DNA from: Bacillota bacterium
Lineage (GTDB): Bacteria; Bacillota; Clostridia; Lachnospirales; Lachnospiraceae
Reading direction: 5' to 3'
DNA: 64,000 bases
Assembly: GCA_023435895.1 (NCBI GenBank)
Contig: JAEZLH010000028.1
Coordinates: 124,001-188,000 of the forward strand
A program made the position numbers and the translations under genes. The notes below the pieces were generated by a model, which worked only from the letters and a program-made list of their open reading frames with translations, did not search any database and was not told the origin of the DNA. Positions 47,681 to 57,354 of this stretch are shown in pieces. Position 1 is the stretch's first letter; each line of letters opens with the position of its first letter.

Positions 47681-48808
47681 TTAGAATATCTTATATCTTC
47701 CACCTAACATGAGTAGACAGAAAAAATACAAGCAATTATCATAATATCTTCGCTCTCCTGTACGAAGAGGTGTATTCCAAAATTCCTTTACCCACTCCAG
47801 ACGATATTTACCTGTAGCAGCCAGCGACCCTGCTGCGTTCGTTGCAATAACTGCCACAGGGTGCAATGCTGGCTGGTCTAGTGCTCTTCCATCAATTAGA
47901 TAGTTAGCATATTCACCAAATCTTGTATTTTCACTGAAAAACAATTGTAATTTATCTATAATATCACCTAAAGCTGCATCTACATGAAACCAAGATGCAT
48001 CAAGACCTATATTCATAGCAACACGATAGGCGTCAGAATAGAACTGCCCGTCATGGAACAAACGCTTTGGTGTACCATCAAATTCAGCATACTCAGAGGC
48101 CATACCCGTAATCGGATGACAGGAAATCTGCAGATACTTACGGCTTTCTTCTGCTGCCTTCTTCCAAAAATCTCTGTCCTCTTCGTTCGCCCTTAAGGCA
48201 AAAAGTTCATAAAAATGCGGCAGATGATAGGATGGATCCGAAAAAGGCGTTTCCGGAACAAATTTTATATAATGATTCTCGGGGTCCCACATAGGACTTC
48301 CCTCTTTTACTAATTCTGATTGGTGGATGCAGTGCTTCAATATATCTCTCGCCTGTACACTATAGTCAAAAGGTGCAACACCGTCACCCCAGCGTTCACT
48401 TGCAAAAAAGAGTGCCATAGCGAAATATTCTTCCCCATCCGGAGCCGGACCTTCCGCATTCTTTTTCCCATCCGTAGCTACTGACCAGGCAAAATATCCT
48501 TCGTATTTTCCACTGCTCTGATACATAAAGGTCTTAGAAAATAACCACAGACGGTCAAAGATATCTTTTCTATTCATCTGAACTGCCATCATCATTCCGT
48601 AGCTCATTCCCTCGGATCTGGCATCAATATTGCCAGTGTCAAGCATATATCCTTTGTCTTCTCCCAGTTCAAAATATATCTTTTCCTCTGGATCGAAAAA
48701 TAATGTTTCAAAGACCTGTGCTATTCTTTGATCAATTTGTTCCTCTGTTATTCCTATTTCTGATAATAAATTCTGATATACTCCAGTATAAAAAGCACCG
48801 TTCTTCAT
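47681..48808 (-). CDS. GH8 reducing-end xylose-releasing exo-oligoxylanase (Rex)
   Basis: A 375-residue (alpha/alpha)6 enzyme. RSEGMSYGMMMAVQM carries the catalytic acid Glu66; DGEEYFAMALFFAS, SYHLPHFYELFALRAN, YSDAYRVAMNIGLDASWF and NTPLRTGERRYYDNCLY follow the Bacillus halodurans Rex protein closely from memory. Rex trims xylose from the reducing end of short xylo-oligosaccharides in the cytoplasm. The ATG at 48808 follows AAGGAG by 10 bases; a longer frame to 48883 has no site. Confidence 0.93.
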   Translation of the reverse strand: MKNGAFYTGVYQNLLSEIGITEEQIDQRIAQVFETLFFDPEEKIYFELGEDKGYMLDTGNIDARSEGMSYGMMMAVQMNRKDIFDRLWLFSKTFMYQSSGKYEGYFAWSVATDGKKNAEGPAPDGEEYFAMALFFASERWGDGVAPFDYSVQARDILKHCIHQSELVKEGSPMWDPENHYIKFVPETPFSDPSYHLPHFYELFALRANEEDRDFWKKAAEESRKYLQISCHPITGMASEYAEFDGTPKRLFHDGQFYSDAYRVAMNIGLDASWFHVDAALGDIIDKLQLFFSENTRFGEYANYLIDGRALDQPALHPVAVIATNAAGSLAATGKYRLEWVKEFWNTPLRTGERRYYDNCLYFFCLLMLGGRYKIF

Positions 48809-49012
48809 TCTTCTCAATCTCCTTTTTGAGTTAGTATGTGGGGCATTTTTTCTATATTTGTCATGTACTTTTATGTTATACAAAAGAAAGAACAGGGCAT
48901 ATTTTTATACTCTGTCCTTCTTGATATTTAGGTATTTTGTCTTAACTTATTGACATGACTAGGTTTTGCAATATCAATTATATTATAGAAATTTTGCCTT
49001 ATTATTAACAAA

Positions 49013-49921
49013 TTACTCTTTTACTCCGCCAATCGTCAGACCACTAACAAAGTACCGTTGCAAAAATGGATAAACACTTAAAATTGGTACCGCTGCTACA
49101 ATGGTAATCGCCGCACGTAAAGCCAGTGGTGTTGTTACCTGACCGCCTTGTCCGGCTACTGCGGCTGCGCCTGCCATACCGCCTTGATTCGTTCCTGCAC
49201 TCATTGCGCTTGCCAGTAGTCTCTGCAACTCGTATTGAAGCGTGGACAGCTTCTGGTCTCCCGAGTTATATAAAAGTGTATCCATCCAACCATTCCAGCT
49301 ACCAACCGCTACAAAAAGTGCGATAACAGCAAGCGTTGGCTTGCACAGTGGCATAACAATACTCCACCATATACGGAAATGCCCCGCACCATCAATTTTT
49401 GCAGACTCCATAAGGGAATCAGGGATAGACTTCATATAGGTTCGAATAACTATGAGGTTGAAAGCACTGATGATATTCGGTACCCAGTAAGCCTGAAATG
49501 TATTCAACATATGTAAATCCTTTATCAATAAATAGTTCGGGATTAGACCAGCGTTAAAGTACATTGTTAATACGAATATAATCGTAATTGGTTTTCTTAA
49601 GGCAAACTCACTCCGGCTAATTGCATACGCCAGCATAGAAGTGAAAAAAATATTTGTGACTACAATGACAATTGTCTTTGTCACGCTAATAACAAATGCA
49701 TCATAAATTGTGTACATATGAAAGACAACTTGATAATTCTTTAGCGTGAACATTCTAGGCCATATATGAATTCCACCTTTTACTGCATCCATTCCATCAT
49801 TAAAAGAGATCGCCAGTGTGTTCAGTAGTGGATAAACCATAAACGCAGACAGCAATAATAAGATACCTGTGTTACATATTGTGAAAATAATGTCCCCTAA
49901 TTTCCATCTCTTACTCTTCAC
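49013..49921 (-). CDS. carbohydrate ABC transporter permease (LplC/YtcP type)
   Basis: A 302-residue six-helix permease with GTG start (GGAGG, 7 bases). The EAA loop is SLMESAKIDGAGHFRIWWSI, and VYPFLQRYFVSGLTIGGVKE is the standard C-terminus of the LplC family. Second permease of the oligosaccharide importer; ATPase not encoded here. A Met/Gly/Ala-rich insert (SAMSAGTNQGGMAGAAAVAG) near 235-255 is unusual. Confidence 0.92.
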   Translation of the reverse strand: MKSKRWKLGDIIFTICNTGILLLLSAFMVYPLLNTLAISFNDGMDAVKGGIHIWPRMFTLKNYQVVFHMYTIYDAFVISVTKTIVIVVTNIFFTSMLAYAISRSEFALRKPITIIFVLTMYFNAGLIPNYLLIKDLHMLNTFQAYWVPNIISAFNLIVIRTYMKSIPDSLMESAKIDGAGHFRIWWSIVMPLCKPTLAVIALFVAVGSWNGWMDTLLYNSGDQKLSTLQYELQRLLASAMSAGTNQGGMAGAAAVAGQGGQVTTPLALRAAITIVAAVPILSVYPFLQRYFVSGLTIGGVKE

Positions 49922-49933
49922 TCGTTCGCCTCC

Positions 49934-50875
49934 TTATACCAGGGTTTCTTCGCCAAGCCGACCGGCAATATAATTGACCAAACCAACGACACAGATGGCT
50001 ACAATCGTCTTAAACATACCTGCCACAACTGCCAAACTGTAATTGCCCATCTGATATCCATATCGCATAACAAATACGTCGATTGTTTCTGATTTTGCCA
50101 CTACCATGCCATTTCCTAAGAAATATGGAATTTCAAACCCTGCCTCTAAAATGTAACCCGTAGACATAATTAACAGGATGACGATGGTTGGACGAATGCC
50201 CGGAAGTGTAATGTTCCATATCTTTCTAAAGCGACCTGCACCATCCATCTCTGCAGCTTCATAAAGTGTCGGGTCTATAGCCGTCATAGCTGCCATATAC
50301 AAAATAGTATTCCAACCTAATTCCTTCCATAGATTACTACCTGCAGCGATGCCCCAAAAATATCCAGGTTTTGCAAGGAACTGTATCGGCTGGTCAATAA
50401 TATGTAACGACATGAGTATTGAGTTGATAAATCCGCCAGCTTCAGGCGCAGAGAGTGCAATCGAAACAATACCTGCCACAATAATCCAACTAAGAAAGTG
50501 CGGCATATAAGTAATATTTTGAAGAACCCTCTTAAACGCCACGTTTCTAACCTCGTTCAACATCAGTGATAGCAAAATCGCAAATATAGTCCCAAGAAGC
50601 AATGTCAGTAAGCTCTGACCTAATGTGTTTATGATATCCTGAGTGAATCTCTCACCCATAACGCCTGTAAACAACTTCTTAAAGTTGTCAAATCCAACCC
50701 ATTTCTGCTCCCACAGACCGCGTCCGGGCTTAAAGTTCTGGAATGCAATAGACCAACCGTATATCGGTACATACTTGAACAGAATTTGATACAAAAGTAA
50801 CGGTATACTCATGATGAGCAAGGCTTTCTGGGAACACATGGTAGCCCACACACTTTTTTTTCTTTTATGATTCAA
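49934..50875 (-). CDS. carbohydrate ABC transporter permease (LplB/YteP type)
   Basis: A 313-residue six-helix permease with EAA loop TLYEAAEMDGAGRFRKIWNI. The TTG at 50875 is the likely start because GGGAGGTG lies 5 bases upstream and the frame then begins LNHKRKKSVWATMCSQK; the longer frame would run back through the hairpin at 50894. Partner of the next gene product and the binding protein at 50942. Confidence 0.88.
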   Translation of the reverse strand: MNHKRKKSVWATMCSQKALLIMSIPLLLYQILFKYVPIYGWSIAFQNFKPGRGLWEQKWVGFDNFKKLFTGVMGERFTQDIINTLGQSLLTLLLGTIFAILLSLMLNEVRNVAFKRVLQNITYMPHFLSWIIVAGIVSIALSAPEAGGFINSILMSLHIIDQPIQFLAKPGYFWGIAAGSNLWKELGWNTILYMAAMTAIDPTLYEAAEMDGAGRFRKIWNITLPGIRPTIVILLIMSTGYILEAGFEIPYFLGNGMVVAKSETIDVFVMRYGYQMGNYSLAVVAGMFKTIVAICVVGLVNYIAGRLGEETLV

Positions 50876-50893
50876 TCTGGCACCTCCCACAAA

Positions 50894-50920
50894 ATGGGGG
50901 GCATTGAAGCACCCCCCCAT
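50894..50920. terminator. intercistronic GC hairpin between binding protein and permeases
   Basis: ATGGGGGG (50894-50901) pairs with CCCCCCCAT (50912-50920), followed on the minus strand by TTTT. It lies 21 bases after the binding-protein stop and immediately before the permease ribosome site, so it probably reduces downstream expression. Confidence 0.75.
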
Positions 50921-50941
50921 AATCTAGCAAAAATTCAATAA

Positions 50942-52678
50942 TTATTTCCAGTCTTTAATACGTTGCTGAATGCCTTGGTTTATGGCATCTTCATATACCT
51001 TTACATCCAATTTATGAATGGTATCAACATATTTGGTCCAGTTGCCTTCGAATGCATCTACAGATCCTGTAATTGCTTTTGGTAAATACTGCACTCCCGC
51101 ATCAGTAATTTGTTGGTTAACCTCATTCGCTGCGTCACTCAGTCCGATATTCCAACATGGATAATACACTGGATTATCAGGAGGGCTATTAACGAACTGA
51201 ACCCATGTCTGCTTGTTATAAGCTTTCATGAAAGCCTTATCATAATCAGATAATGTTTCGTAGAATTCTTTCGGTTGGTCATCTGGGCTGTATGCATTAC
51301 CATCGGTGAACTGACCATTGTGCTTCGGCAATAAATCGAGTAATGCAGTCAATTTGTTACTGGAACGCCATGTTAAATCCTTGGAGTTAACACGTTGTTG
51401 CTCTGTACGATAAAATACGCCATCACTACCAACTAGATAGTCTTCTCCTTCAACACCCCATGACAGAACTTTCTGCCAAGGCTCGCTCAACATCAAATCT
51501 ACGAATGTAAGTGCAGCTTCAGGTTGTTTGCTGGATTTTGAAACACCAAATCCCTGGTTGGTATTCATAACAGGACGATCTGCATAATATGGCTTTGCAC
51601 CAGAATATACTGGCATAACCGGAACATAAGTACGTTCATCCATTTTTGAACCTTGTAAAGCCTGTGTAGCAGTTTGGAAGTTCCAATACTGGTCATGCAT
51701 ACCAAGTACGACACCTGTTGCAATTTTTGCTGTGTATTGGTCAAAATTCTCAGTAAAGGAAGTAGGGTCTACTACACCCTTTGCATACTCTGCATTTAAA
51801 ATCTTAAAGAAGTCATGAGCAATCTGCTTGTCAGCATAAATTGATGCAACATTATTGCTATCAACTACAACGCCACCGTTGTTTGGATTACCAGCAAGGA
51901 AGTTCGGAGGGTTAGTCATACCCCACTCACGACCAGTGGAAGCAAGAACTTCAAAGCCTACAGTCTTCTGACCGTTAATCTCAGGATATTTTGCCTTGTA
52001 ATCTTCAATCAATTTGAAATATTGTTCAAGCGTAATGTTGGTAAGGTCGGGATAACCGGCATCCGCAAGAACAGCCTTCTGAATCCAGAATGCTGAACCC
52101 CAATGTATACCGCCGGTAACCTCACCATAATAACGATTATAGTTCGGGATTATGTATAGTCCTGGATCAATCGCTTCGCCGCTATAACTCATCTTTTTCA
52201 TATAGGGATCCACATGTGTTTTAAGATTCGGATATTTTCCAGAAGCAATCATGTCATCCAGTTTAATGAGTGCGCCACCTTCTAGAAGACGCATCTTTAA
52301 GTCTGTTGTGCCAACCAGGTCAGGATATTGACCACCTGCTAGCATTACACCGATTTTTTGATCAGCGTTGTCAGGAGTAACTATTTCGTATTTAAGAGTT
52401 ACACCCAATTTGTCTTTGAGCAATTTGCTAAGCTTGTTGTCAGGTGCAGGTGCCTGTTCAGCTGTCATCAGCCACACAGTCAATGTTGTGTCCTTGTCTG
52501 GTGTAAGTAAGCCAGACGGATCGGCAAGCGGATCTGTTGATGCAGACTTGCTTGGTGTTCCCGTTGTAGAACTCGGAGCTTTTGTCGGATCTGTCATGGT
52601 ACTTTCACTTTTGCATGCTACGGCGGTAAACATTACTACAAGAACCATAGCTACGGCTAAAATCTTCTTGATTTTCAT
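50942..52678 (-). CDS. oligosaccharide ABC transporter binding lipoprotein (LplA/YtcQ type)
   Basis: A 578-residue binding protein. Signal peptide ends TAVACKSE with Cys22 lipidated, then a Thr/Ser/Pro linker and a long family 1 fold of the LplA type, typical for importers of complex oligosaccharides. GGAGGG precedes the start. First gene of an operon that continues with two permeases, GH8, esterase and GH43, so the ligand is probably an (arabino)xylo-oligosaccharide. Confidence 0.92.
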   Translation of the reverse strand: MKIKKILAVAMVLVVMFTAVACKSESTMTDPTKAPSSTTGTPSKSASTDPLADPSGLLTPDKDTTLTVWLMTAEQAPAPDNKLSKLLKDKLGVTLKYEIVTPDNADQKIGVMLAGGQYPDLVGTTDLKMRLLEGGALIKLDDMIASGKYPNLKTHVDPYMKKMSYSGEAIDPGLYIIPNYNRYYGEVTGGIHWGSAFWIQKAVLADAGYPDLTNITLEQYFKLIEDYKAKYPEINGQKTVGFEVLASTGREWGMTNPPNFLAGNPNNGGVVVDSNNVASIYADKQIAHDFFKILNAEYAKGVVDPTSFTENFDQYTAKIATGVVLGMHDQYWNFQTATQALQGSKMDERTYVPVMPVYSGAKPYYADRPVMNTNQGFGVSKSSKQPEAALTFVDLMLSEPWQKVLSWGVEGEDYLVGSDGVFYRTEQQRVNSKDLTWRSSNKLTALLDLLPKHNGQFTDGNAYSPDDQPKEFYETLSDYDKAFMKAYNKQTWVQFVNSPPDNPVYYPCWNIGLSDAANEVNQQITDAGVQYLPKAITGSVDAFEGNWTKYVDTIHKLDVKVYEDAINQGIQQRIKDWK

Positions 52679-52756
52679 AAAATTCCCTCCACTAAATTTT
52701 TTGTAAACCCTTCCTTTAGTCTTAAACCAGTAAATATGTACATAGCTTACACAAAT

Positions 52757-52785
52757 ACTTTAGCTTTTTTATGCAAAACTGTCAA
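52757..52785 (-). promoter_or_regulatory. sigma-A promoter of the transporter-hydrolase operon
   Basis: On the minus strand TTGACA (52785-52780), 17 bases, TAAAGT (52762-52757). Confidence 0.8.
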
Positions 52786-52795
52786 ACATCAGAAA

Positions 52796-52813
52796 TATGT
52801 ACCCATGTACACA
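52796..52813. promoter_or_regulatory. LacI-type operator upstream of the transporter operon
   Basis: TATGTACCCATGTACACA, an imperfect palindrome (GTAC-nn-GTAC type) that matches the GH51 operator at 55731-55752. It lies just upstream of the -35. Confidence 0.72.
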
Positions 52814-53059
52814 CCATAAATATCATAAATATTCTCTAAACTGCACTTAGCAACATTAAATTCCATTTTTGCACTTTAAAGTAATTTTTTCCCACTAAAA
52901 GAGAATTGATTTCCCCCTTTTTTACTGGAATAGTTTCAATTCATTGATCTATCCTCCCAGACGCATCCCATGTCAATCGCCCTACAAAAGCGATAATTAT
53001 GACTCCCTTCTTCACTCACAAATTACCCCATAATGTAATTTATAGAATGAGATTAAATC

Positions 53060-54157
53060 TCAATGTGCAACAATAGATTTAACTGTATCTCCTTCCAGTA
53101 TTCTTGGCGAAGTCCAATTCATATACTTTGGATTTTTGTTCTCCAAAATATCGATCAGAACATCAGTGACAAGAGTGCCAAGGTTTTCTGGATCAATCGA
53201 TACTGTTGTTACCTTTTTTTCAAGCCAATCTCGTAAATAAATACCGTCTATACCCATAATTGAAATATCTTCAGGTACACGCAGATTACTCTTTTCCACA
53301 CCACGAATAAAGCCATATGCCATGTCATCGTTAAAACACAATAACGCGGTTGCTGGATTTTTGCTTTCCAAGTATTTCTTCGCCGCTCTTTTACCAATAT
53401 TGAAGGACGAATAATTTGCAAAATTATCATCAGATGGTTGTATTATCAGTGGTGGGTCAGGGTGATTAATATTCATATTGTCACAATCATCAATTTCCGC
53501 TCGTACAACAAGTTCTTCTAAGTTCATGTTTAATCCGAATTCTCGCTTGATTTGTTTCATTCTAGCTTTCCATAACAGATGCCTAACTTCGCTTTGCTTT
53601 CCCCTCTCCGGTATAACCATCCCTATTCTTCGATGCCCCTTTTCCATGAGATAGTCAATTGCAATATTGACTACCTTATGATTATCAATAATGACCTTGT
53701 GAACAGGGTGTGAAAATGTGAAGTTCACATTATCCGAGGCTACTACTATTGGCAAAAGATAATTAACCCCAACTGTATTAATATAATTTTCAGCAATAAC
53801 ATCTAGCGAAAACATAACACCATCAACCAAATGTCTCTTTATCTTATCGAAATCGCAATTAATATCAAGAAATATTGAATAGCCACGTTTATAAGCAGCC
53901 CTTGTTGCCCCATTGAAAAATTGAAGGTTGTATGAAGCAGTTATTTCATTTTGATAAAGAATAAGTTGCTTTGTCTTTTGGGCATGTAACGACAATGCGA
54001 TTGGATTAGGATTATAACCCAAATTTCTTGCCACTTCCAAGATTTGCTCCTTAACTTCTTTTTTGACGTAACCTGAATTATTTACAGCACGGCTTACCGA
54101 AGCAACCGAAACCCCCGCCGCTCTTGCAACATCTGCCCTTGTAACTGCCCTATTCAT
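53060..54157 (-). CDS. LacI-family transcriptional regulator
   Basis: A 365-residue regulator: N-terminal HTH (VTRADVARAAGVSVASVSRA) and hinge helix NPNPIALSLHAQ, then a periplasmic-binding-protein-like effector domain. The ATG at 54157 follows GGGGGG by 8 bases. It follows GH51 by 50 bases in the same direction. It probably represses the GH51 and transporter operons through the two GTAC palindromes until arabinose or xylose oligomers bind. Confidence 0.93.
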   Translation of the reverse strand: MNRAVTRADVARAAGVSVASVSRAVNNSGYVKKEVKEQILEVARNLGYNPNPIALSLHAQKTKQLILYQNEITASYNLQFFNGATRAAYKRGYSIFLDINCDFDKIKRHLVDGVMFSLDVIAENYINTVGVNYLLPIVVASDNVNFTFSHPVHKVIIDNHKVVNIAIDYLMEKGHRRIGMVIPERGKQSEVRHLLWKARMKQIKREFGLNMNLEELVVRAEIDDCDNMNINHPDPPLIIQPSDDNFANYSSFNIGKRAAKKYLESKNPATALLCFNDDMAYGFIRGVEKSNLRVPEDISIMGIDGIYLRDWLEKKVTTVSIDPENLGTLVTDVLIDILENKNPKYMNWTSPRILEGDTVKSIVAH

Positions 54158-54207
54158 CTTGATTACCCCCCACATGTTTTAAAGTCCAACGTCACAATTT
54201 ACTTTCT

Positions 54208-55659
54208 TTATTTCATTACTATCTCTGCAACCGAACAAGGTGGTAATGTGAATATTACTTCCTCGTTCTCTATCTTGACATCAAGATTTTCAATAATAAC
54301 ATTATTCGGTGTATCAAATGTATTGAATGCATTCGCTTTATTTGTAAGTATTCTTCCTCTTGTGGTATGAATATTCGCATCCTTAATTAAAGTGTTGATA
54401 TCCACATTATCTGTGAGTGATATATTGGAAATCGTAATTGTAACCTCGCCCTCCTCATTACAAGAAACAGTGGATGAAAGTTGTGGTAGTCCTCTAACAA
54501 GTCCATTTTCTATCGTATGAGCAACACACATAGCGTCTTGATGACGCTTGTACAAATCATAAACATGATATGTTGGTGTTAGAATCATTTTTTTATCTTC
54601 TGTAAGAATGATTGACTGAAGTACATTAATAATCTGAGCAATATTCGTCATAGTAATACGTGTACAGCGAGCATTAAATATGTCGAGTGACAATGCTGCG
54701 ACCAATGCATCCCTCATTGTGTTTTGTTGATATAAAAATCCGGGGTTTGTGCCTTCTTCAACATCAAACCATGTTCCCCACTCATCTATGATCAAGTCTA
54801 CTTTATGTTCGGGGTCATACTTGTCCATAATCGCTAGGTGAGTATCAATTATGCCTTCGATTTTACGTGCCTTTTCTAATGTTAAATAGTATGTATCATT
54901 ATCAAAAACCGTAGCACTTCCTTTTTCTTCCCAACACCCAGGAATAGTATAGTAATGTATGGACATCGCATCCATGAACGGAGTACAATGCTTCATAAGT
55001 GTTTCTGTCCAGTTATAGTCCTCCGTTCCAGAGCCGCATGCAATCTTATAGAGTTTATTGTCACCGAAATTCCGGCAATATGTCTGATAACGACGGTATT
55101 CATCAGAGTAATATTCCGCCCTCATATTTCCGCCGCCACCCCAGTTTTCATTCCCGATTCCAAAATACTTGAGCTTCCAAGGCTCTTCCCTGCCATTTTT
55201 TAGTCTCAACTCTGCCAATGGCGAAACACCATTAAAGGTCATATATTCAATCCATTCGGACATTTCTTGAACAGTCCCACTACCGAGATTACCCGCAACA
55301 TATGGTTCACATTCCAGCTGTTCACACAATTCAAAAAACTCGTGAGTTCCAAAACTATTATCCTCAACAACGCCACCCCAGTGCGTGTTTATCATTTTCT
55401 TACGAGTGTTACCAATTCCGTCTTTCCAATGGTATTCGTCAGCAAAGCAACCACCAGGCCAGCGAAGAACAGGAATTTTGATATTCCTCAATGCATCCGC
55501 AACATCGTTGCGCACTCCGTTTGTGTTAGGAATTTTGGAATCTTTGCCCACATACAAACCGCCGTAGATGCAACGCCCGAGATGCTCTGAAAAATGACCG
55601 TATATATTGCGGTTAATCTTCCCAATAACTGCATTTGTATCAATAATCAATTTAGCCAT
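54208..55659 (-). CDS. GH51 alpha-L-arabinofuranosidase
   Basis: A 483-residue (beta/alpha)8 enzyme plus beta-sandwich: HFSEHLGRCIYGGLYVG at the start, LRWPGGCFADEYHW, acid/base Glu171 (GIGNENWG) and nucleophile Glu293 (LIIDEWGTWFD). It releases arabinofuranose side chains from arabinoxylan or arabinan oligomers in the cytoplasm (no signal peptide). The ATG at 55659 follows GGGAGG; a longer frame to 55701 has no site. Preceded by a LacI-type operator. Confidence 0.95.
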   Translation of the reverse strand: MAKLIIDTNAVIGKINRNIYGHFSEHLGRCIYGGLYVGKDSKIPNTNGVRNDVADALRNIKIPVLRWPGGCFADEYHWKDGIGNTRKKMINTHWGGVVEDNSFGTHEFFELCEQLECEPYVAGNLGSGTVQEMSEWIEYMTFNGVSPLAELRLKNGREEPWKLKYFGIGNENWGGGGNMRAEYYSDEYRRYQTYCRNFGDNKLYKIACGSGTEDYNWTETLMKHCTPFMDAMSIHYYTIPGCWEEKGSATVFDNDTYYLTLEKARKIEGIIDTHLAIMDKYDPEHKVDLIIDEWGTWFDVEEGTNPGFLYQQNTMRDALVAALSLDIFNARCTRITMTNIAQIINVLQSIILTEDKKMILTPTYHVYDLYKRHQDAMCVAHTIENGLVRGLPQLSSTVSCNEEGEVTITISNISLTDNVDINTLIKDANIHTTRGRILTNKANAFNTFDTPNNVIIENLDVKIENEEVIFTLPPCSVAEIVMK

Positions 55660-55730
55660 ATTATCCTCCCGTAAAGTAAAAGTTATCATTATAATTATCA
55701 CTTATTAAAAAAAATTTATCAATATTCAAT

Positions 55731-55752
55731 AATGTGTACACGGGTACACATT
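55731..55752. promoter_or_regulatory. LacI-type operator upstream of GH51
   Basis: A 22-base near-perfect palindrome with core GTGTACACGGGTACAC. The other site is at 52796-52813. Confidence 0.75.
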
Positions 55753-55793
55753 TTATTTTTTGTTAAAGATGTAAATATCCAGAACAACAAAAA

Positions 55794-55822
55794 AAAGAGC
55801 CAAAATACAATTTTGACTCTTT
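55794..55822 (-). terminator. terminator of the aldo/keto reductase at 55952
   Basis: AAAGAGCCAAAA (55794-55805) pairs with TTTTGACTCTTT (55811-55822), one mismatch, followed on the minus strand by a run of eight T. Confidence 0.88.
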
Positions 55823-55951
55823 CCATTTTTGGTACTATCCTATAATATATTTCTCATTATCATGACCAAAAATTACTTCCATTGGTCGGGTCCATTCTTG
55901 CGAACGTGACATTTTGAAAACGCTTTGATAAGTTTGCAAATATACTTATTC

Positions 55952-57007
55952 TTACTTTGAATCTGTAGGTAACGCAATTTTAATTCCAACCGTAGCAGCC
56001 ATTTGTGCGATTGCTTTCGGATCAGAATTTCTTACATTCACATCAATTCGAGGAGTATATGCGGATTCTAATTGGTTAACCTCTTCATATGTTAACTTAA
56101 TCTCTATCGCCTTAAGAGCATCGTCTATGTGACTGGTCTTTAATGCCCCTATAATTGGTGCACCAACAACCGGATTACGATATAACCATGCAAGCGAGAT
56201 AACAGCTCGGCTTACACCACGTTCTTCTGCAACTTGACCTATGGCATTAATAATTTTTTCATCCGCCTCAGCAGTTGCCATAAAGTATTTTTTAGCACCG
56301 GCCTCGGATTCAGAACGCGCTGTTTCTTCACCCCATGAACGAGCCAGAATACCACGTGCCAGCGGGCTATAGATCATAGTCTGGATTCCCTCGTCAGCAC
56401 AAAGCGGAATCATTTCATTCTCTTCCTCACGAGCGACTAAATTGTAATTATGTTGCATTGAGATAAAGCGTGTCCAGCCATGCGTTTTCTGAATATGAAG
56501 TGCCTTAGCAAACTGCCAGGCTCTCATTGTAGATGCCCCCAAATATCGAACTTTCCCCATCTTTACAAGATCGTGGAGTGCTTCCAAAGTCTCTTCCCAT
56601 GGTGTGAATGGATCAGCGCGATGAATTTGGTATAAGTCAATGTAGTCAGTTCCCAGTCGTTTCAGACTATTATCAACCTCCGTCATGATTGCTTTGCGTG
56701 AAAGCCCAAATGCGTTGGGACCTGAGCGTGTAGGCGCACCTAATTTTGTAGCAATAACAACCTCATCTCTTTTGGCATATTCCTTAAGAAGTTTGCCGAT
56801 TACAACCTCACTTGTTCCTTGTGAATACAAATTTGCAGTATCAAAGAAGTTTATTCCTGCATCAAGTGCATGTTTGACAATCGGCTTACTTCCTTCCTCA
56901 CCAAGTGCCCAGGTAGGATGTCCAAGAGACGGATCTCCAAATCCCATACATCCAATACAAATCGGTGATACATCAAGTCCGGAATTGCCAAGTTTAATAT
57001 ATTGCAT
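55952..57007 (-). CDS. aldo/keto reductase
   Basis: A 351-residue reductase: FFDTANLYSQGTSE (catalytic Asp and Tyr), ATKLGAP (Lys), YQIHRADPFTP (His), so the full catalytic tetrad is present. GAGGTAG precedes the start. It resembles the paralogue at 58484, and an AraC regulator lies between them. It would reduce aldehydes, possibly sugar-derived, with NADPH. Confidence 0.92.
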   Translation of the reverse strand: MQYIKLGNSGLDVSPICIGCMGFGDPSLGHPTWALGEEGSKPIVKHALDAGINFFDTANLYSQGTSEVVIGKLLKEYAKRDEVVIATKLGAPTRSGPNAFGLSRKAIMTEVDNSLKRLGTDYIDLYQIHRADPFTPWEETLEALHDLVKMGKVRYLGASTMRAWQFAKALHIQKTHGWTRFISMQHNYNLVAREEENEMIPLCADEGIQTMIYSPLARGILARSWGEETARSESEAGAKKYFMATAEADEKIINAIGQVAEERGVSRAVISLAWLYRNPVVGAPIIGALKTSHIDDALKAIEIKLTYEEVNQLESAYTPRIDVNVRNSDPKAIAQMAATVGIKIALPTDSK

Positions 57008-57263
57008 ATTCTACCTCCTATTTTCTTTCATGTTTAATTTTTCAAGTGACAGCCTCAAAATCTTTTCTCCTGAAGCTAAGATTATTTTAAAACAGATATA
57101 GGAATATACGGTAGCACGATTACCTCAATAAATTGCCTAATCCTATCAATTAATGATTCCAAGTACCAGAACTATTATCTTCATTTAAATAGCTAAGAAC
57201 CAGTCTACATAAAACCGAACTAGGTGTCCATTTTCATTGAATTACGCAAACATGAAATGCAAA
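57008..57263. other. intergenic region between aldo/keto reductase and AraC regulator
   Basis: No gene seen. Presumably holds the reductase promoter. Short coding-like frames are present but lack ribosome sites. Confidence 0.35.
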
Positions 57264-57298
57264 AGAGCGCAATGATCAACATCCTCATTACGCCCTCT
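57264..57298. terminator. terminator after the AraC regulator
   Basis: An imperfect hairpin: arms near 57264-57275 and 57285-57298 pair with a few mismatches, with TTTT following on the minus strand. Weaker than most in the window. Confidence 0.5.
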
Positions 57299-57354
57299 GT
57301 TTTTCCAGTATTAGGTTTTACACTATTTATGTTTCCCTGATTTGATCCAATCTC

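Larger units (their letters stand above)
52679..53059. other. promoter and operator region of the xylo-oligosaccharide operon
   Basis: Holds the promoter (52757-52785) and LacI-type operator (52796-52813). The rest, up to the LacI gene end, shows no ORF with a ribosome site. Confidence 0.5.
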
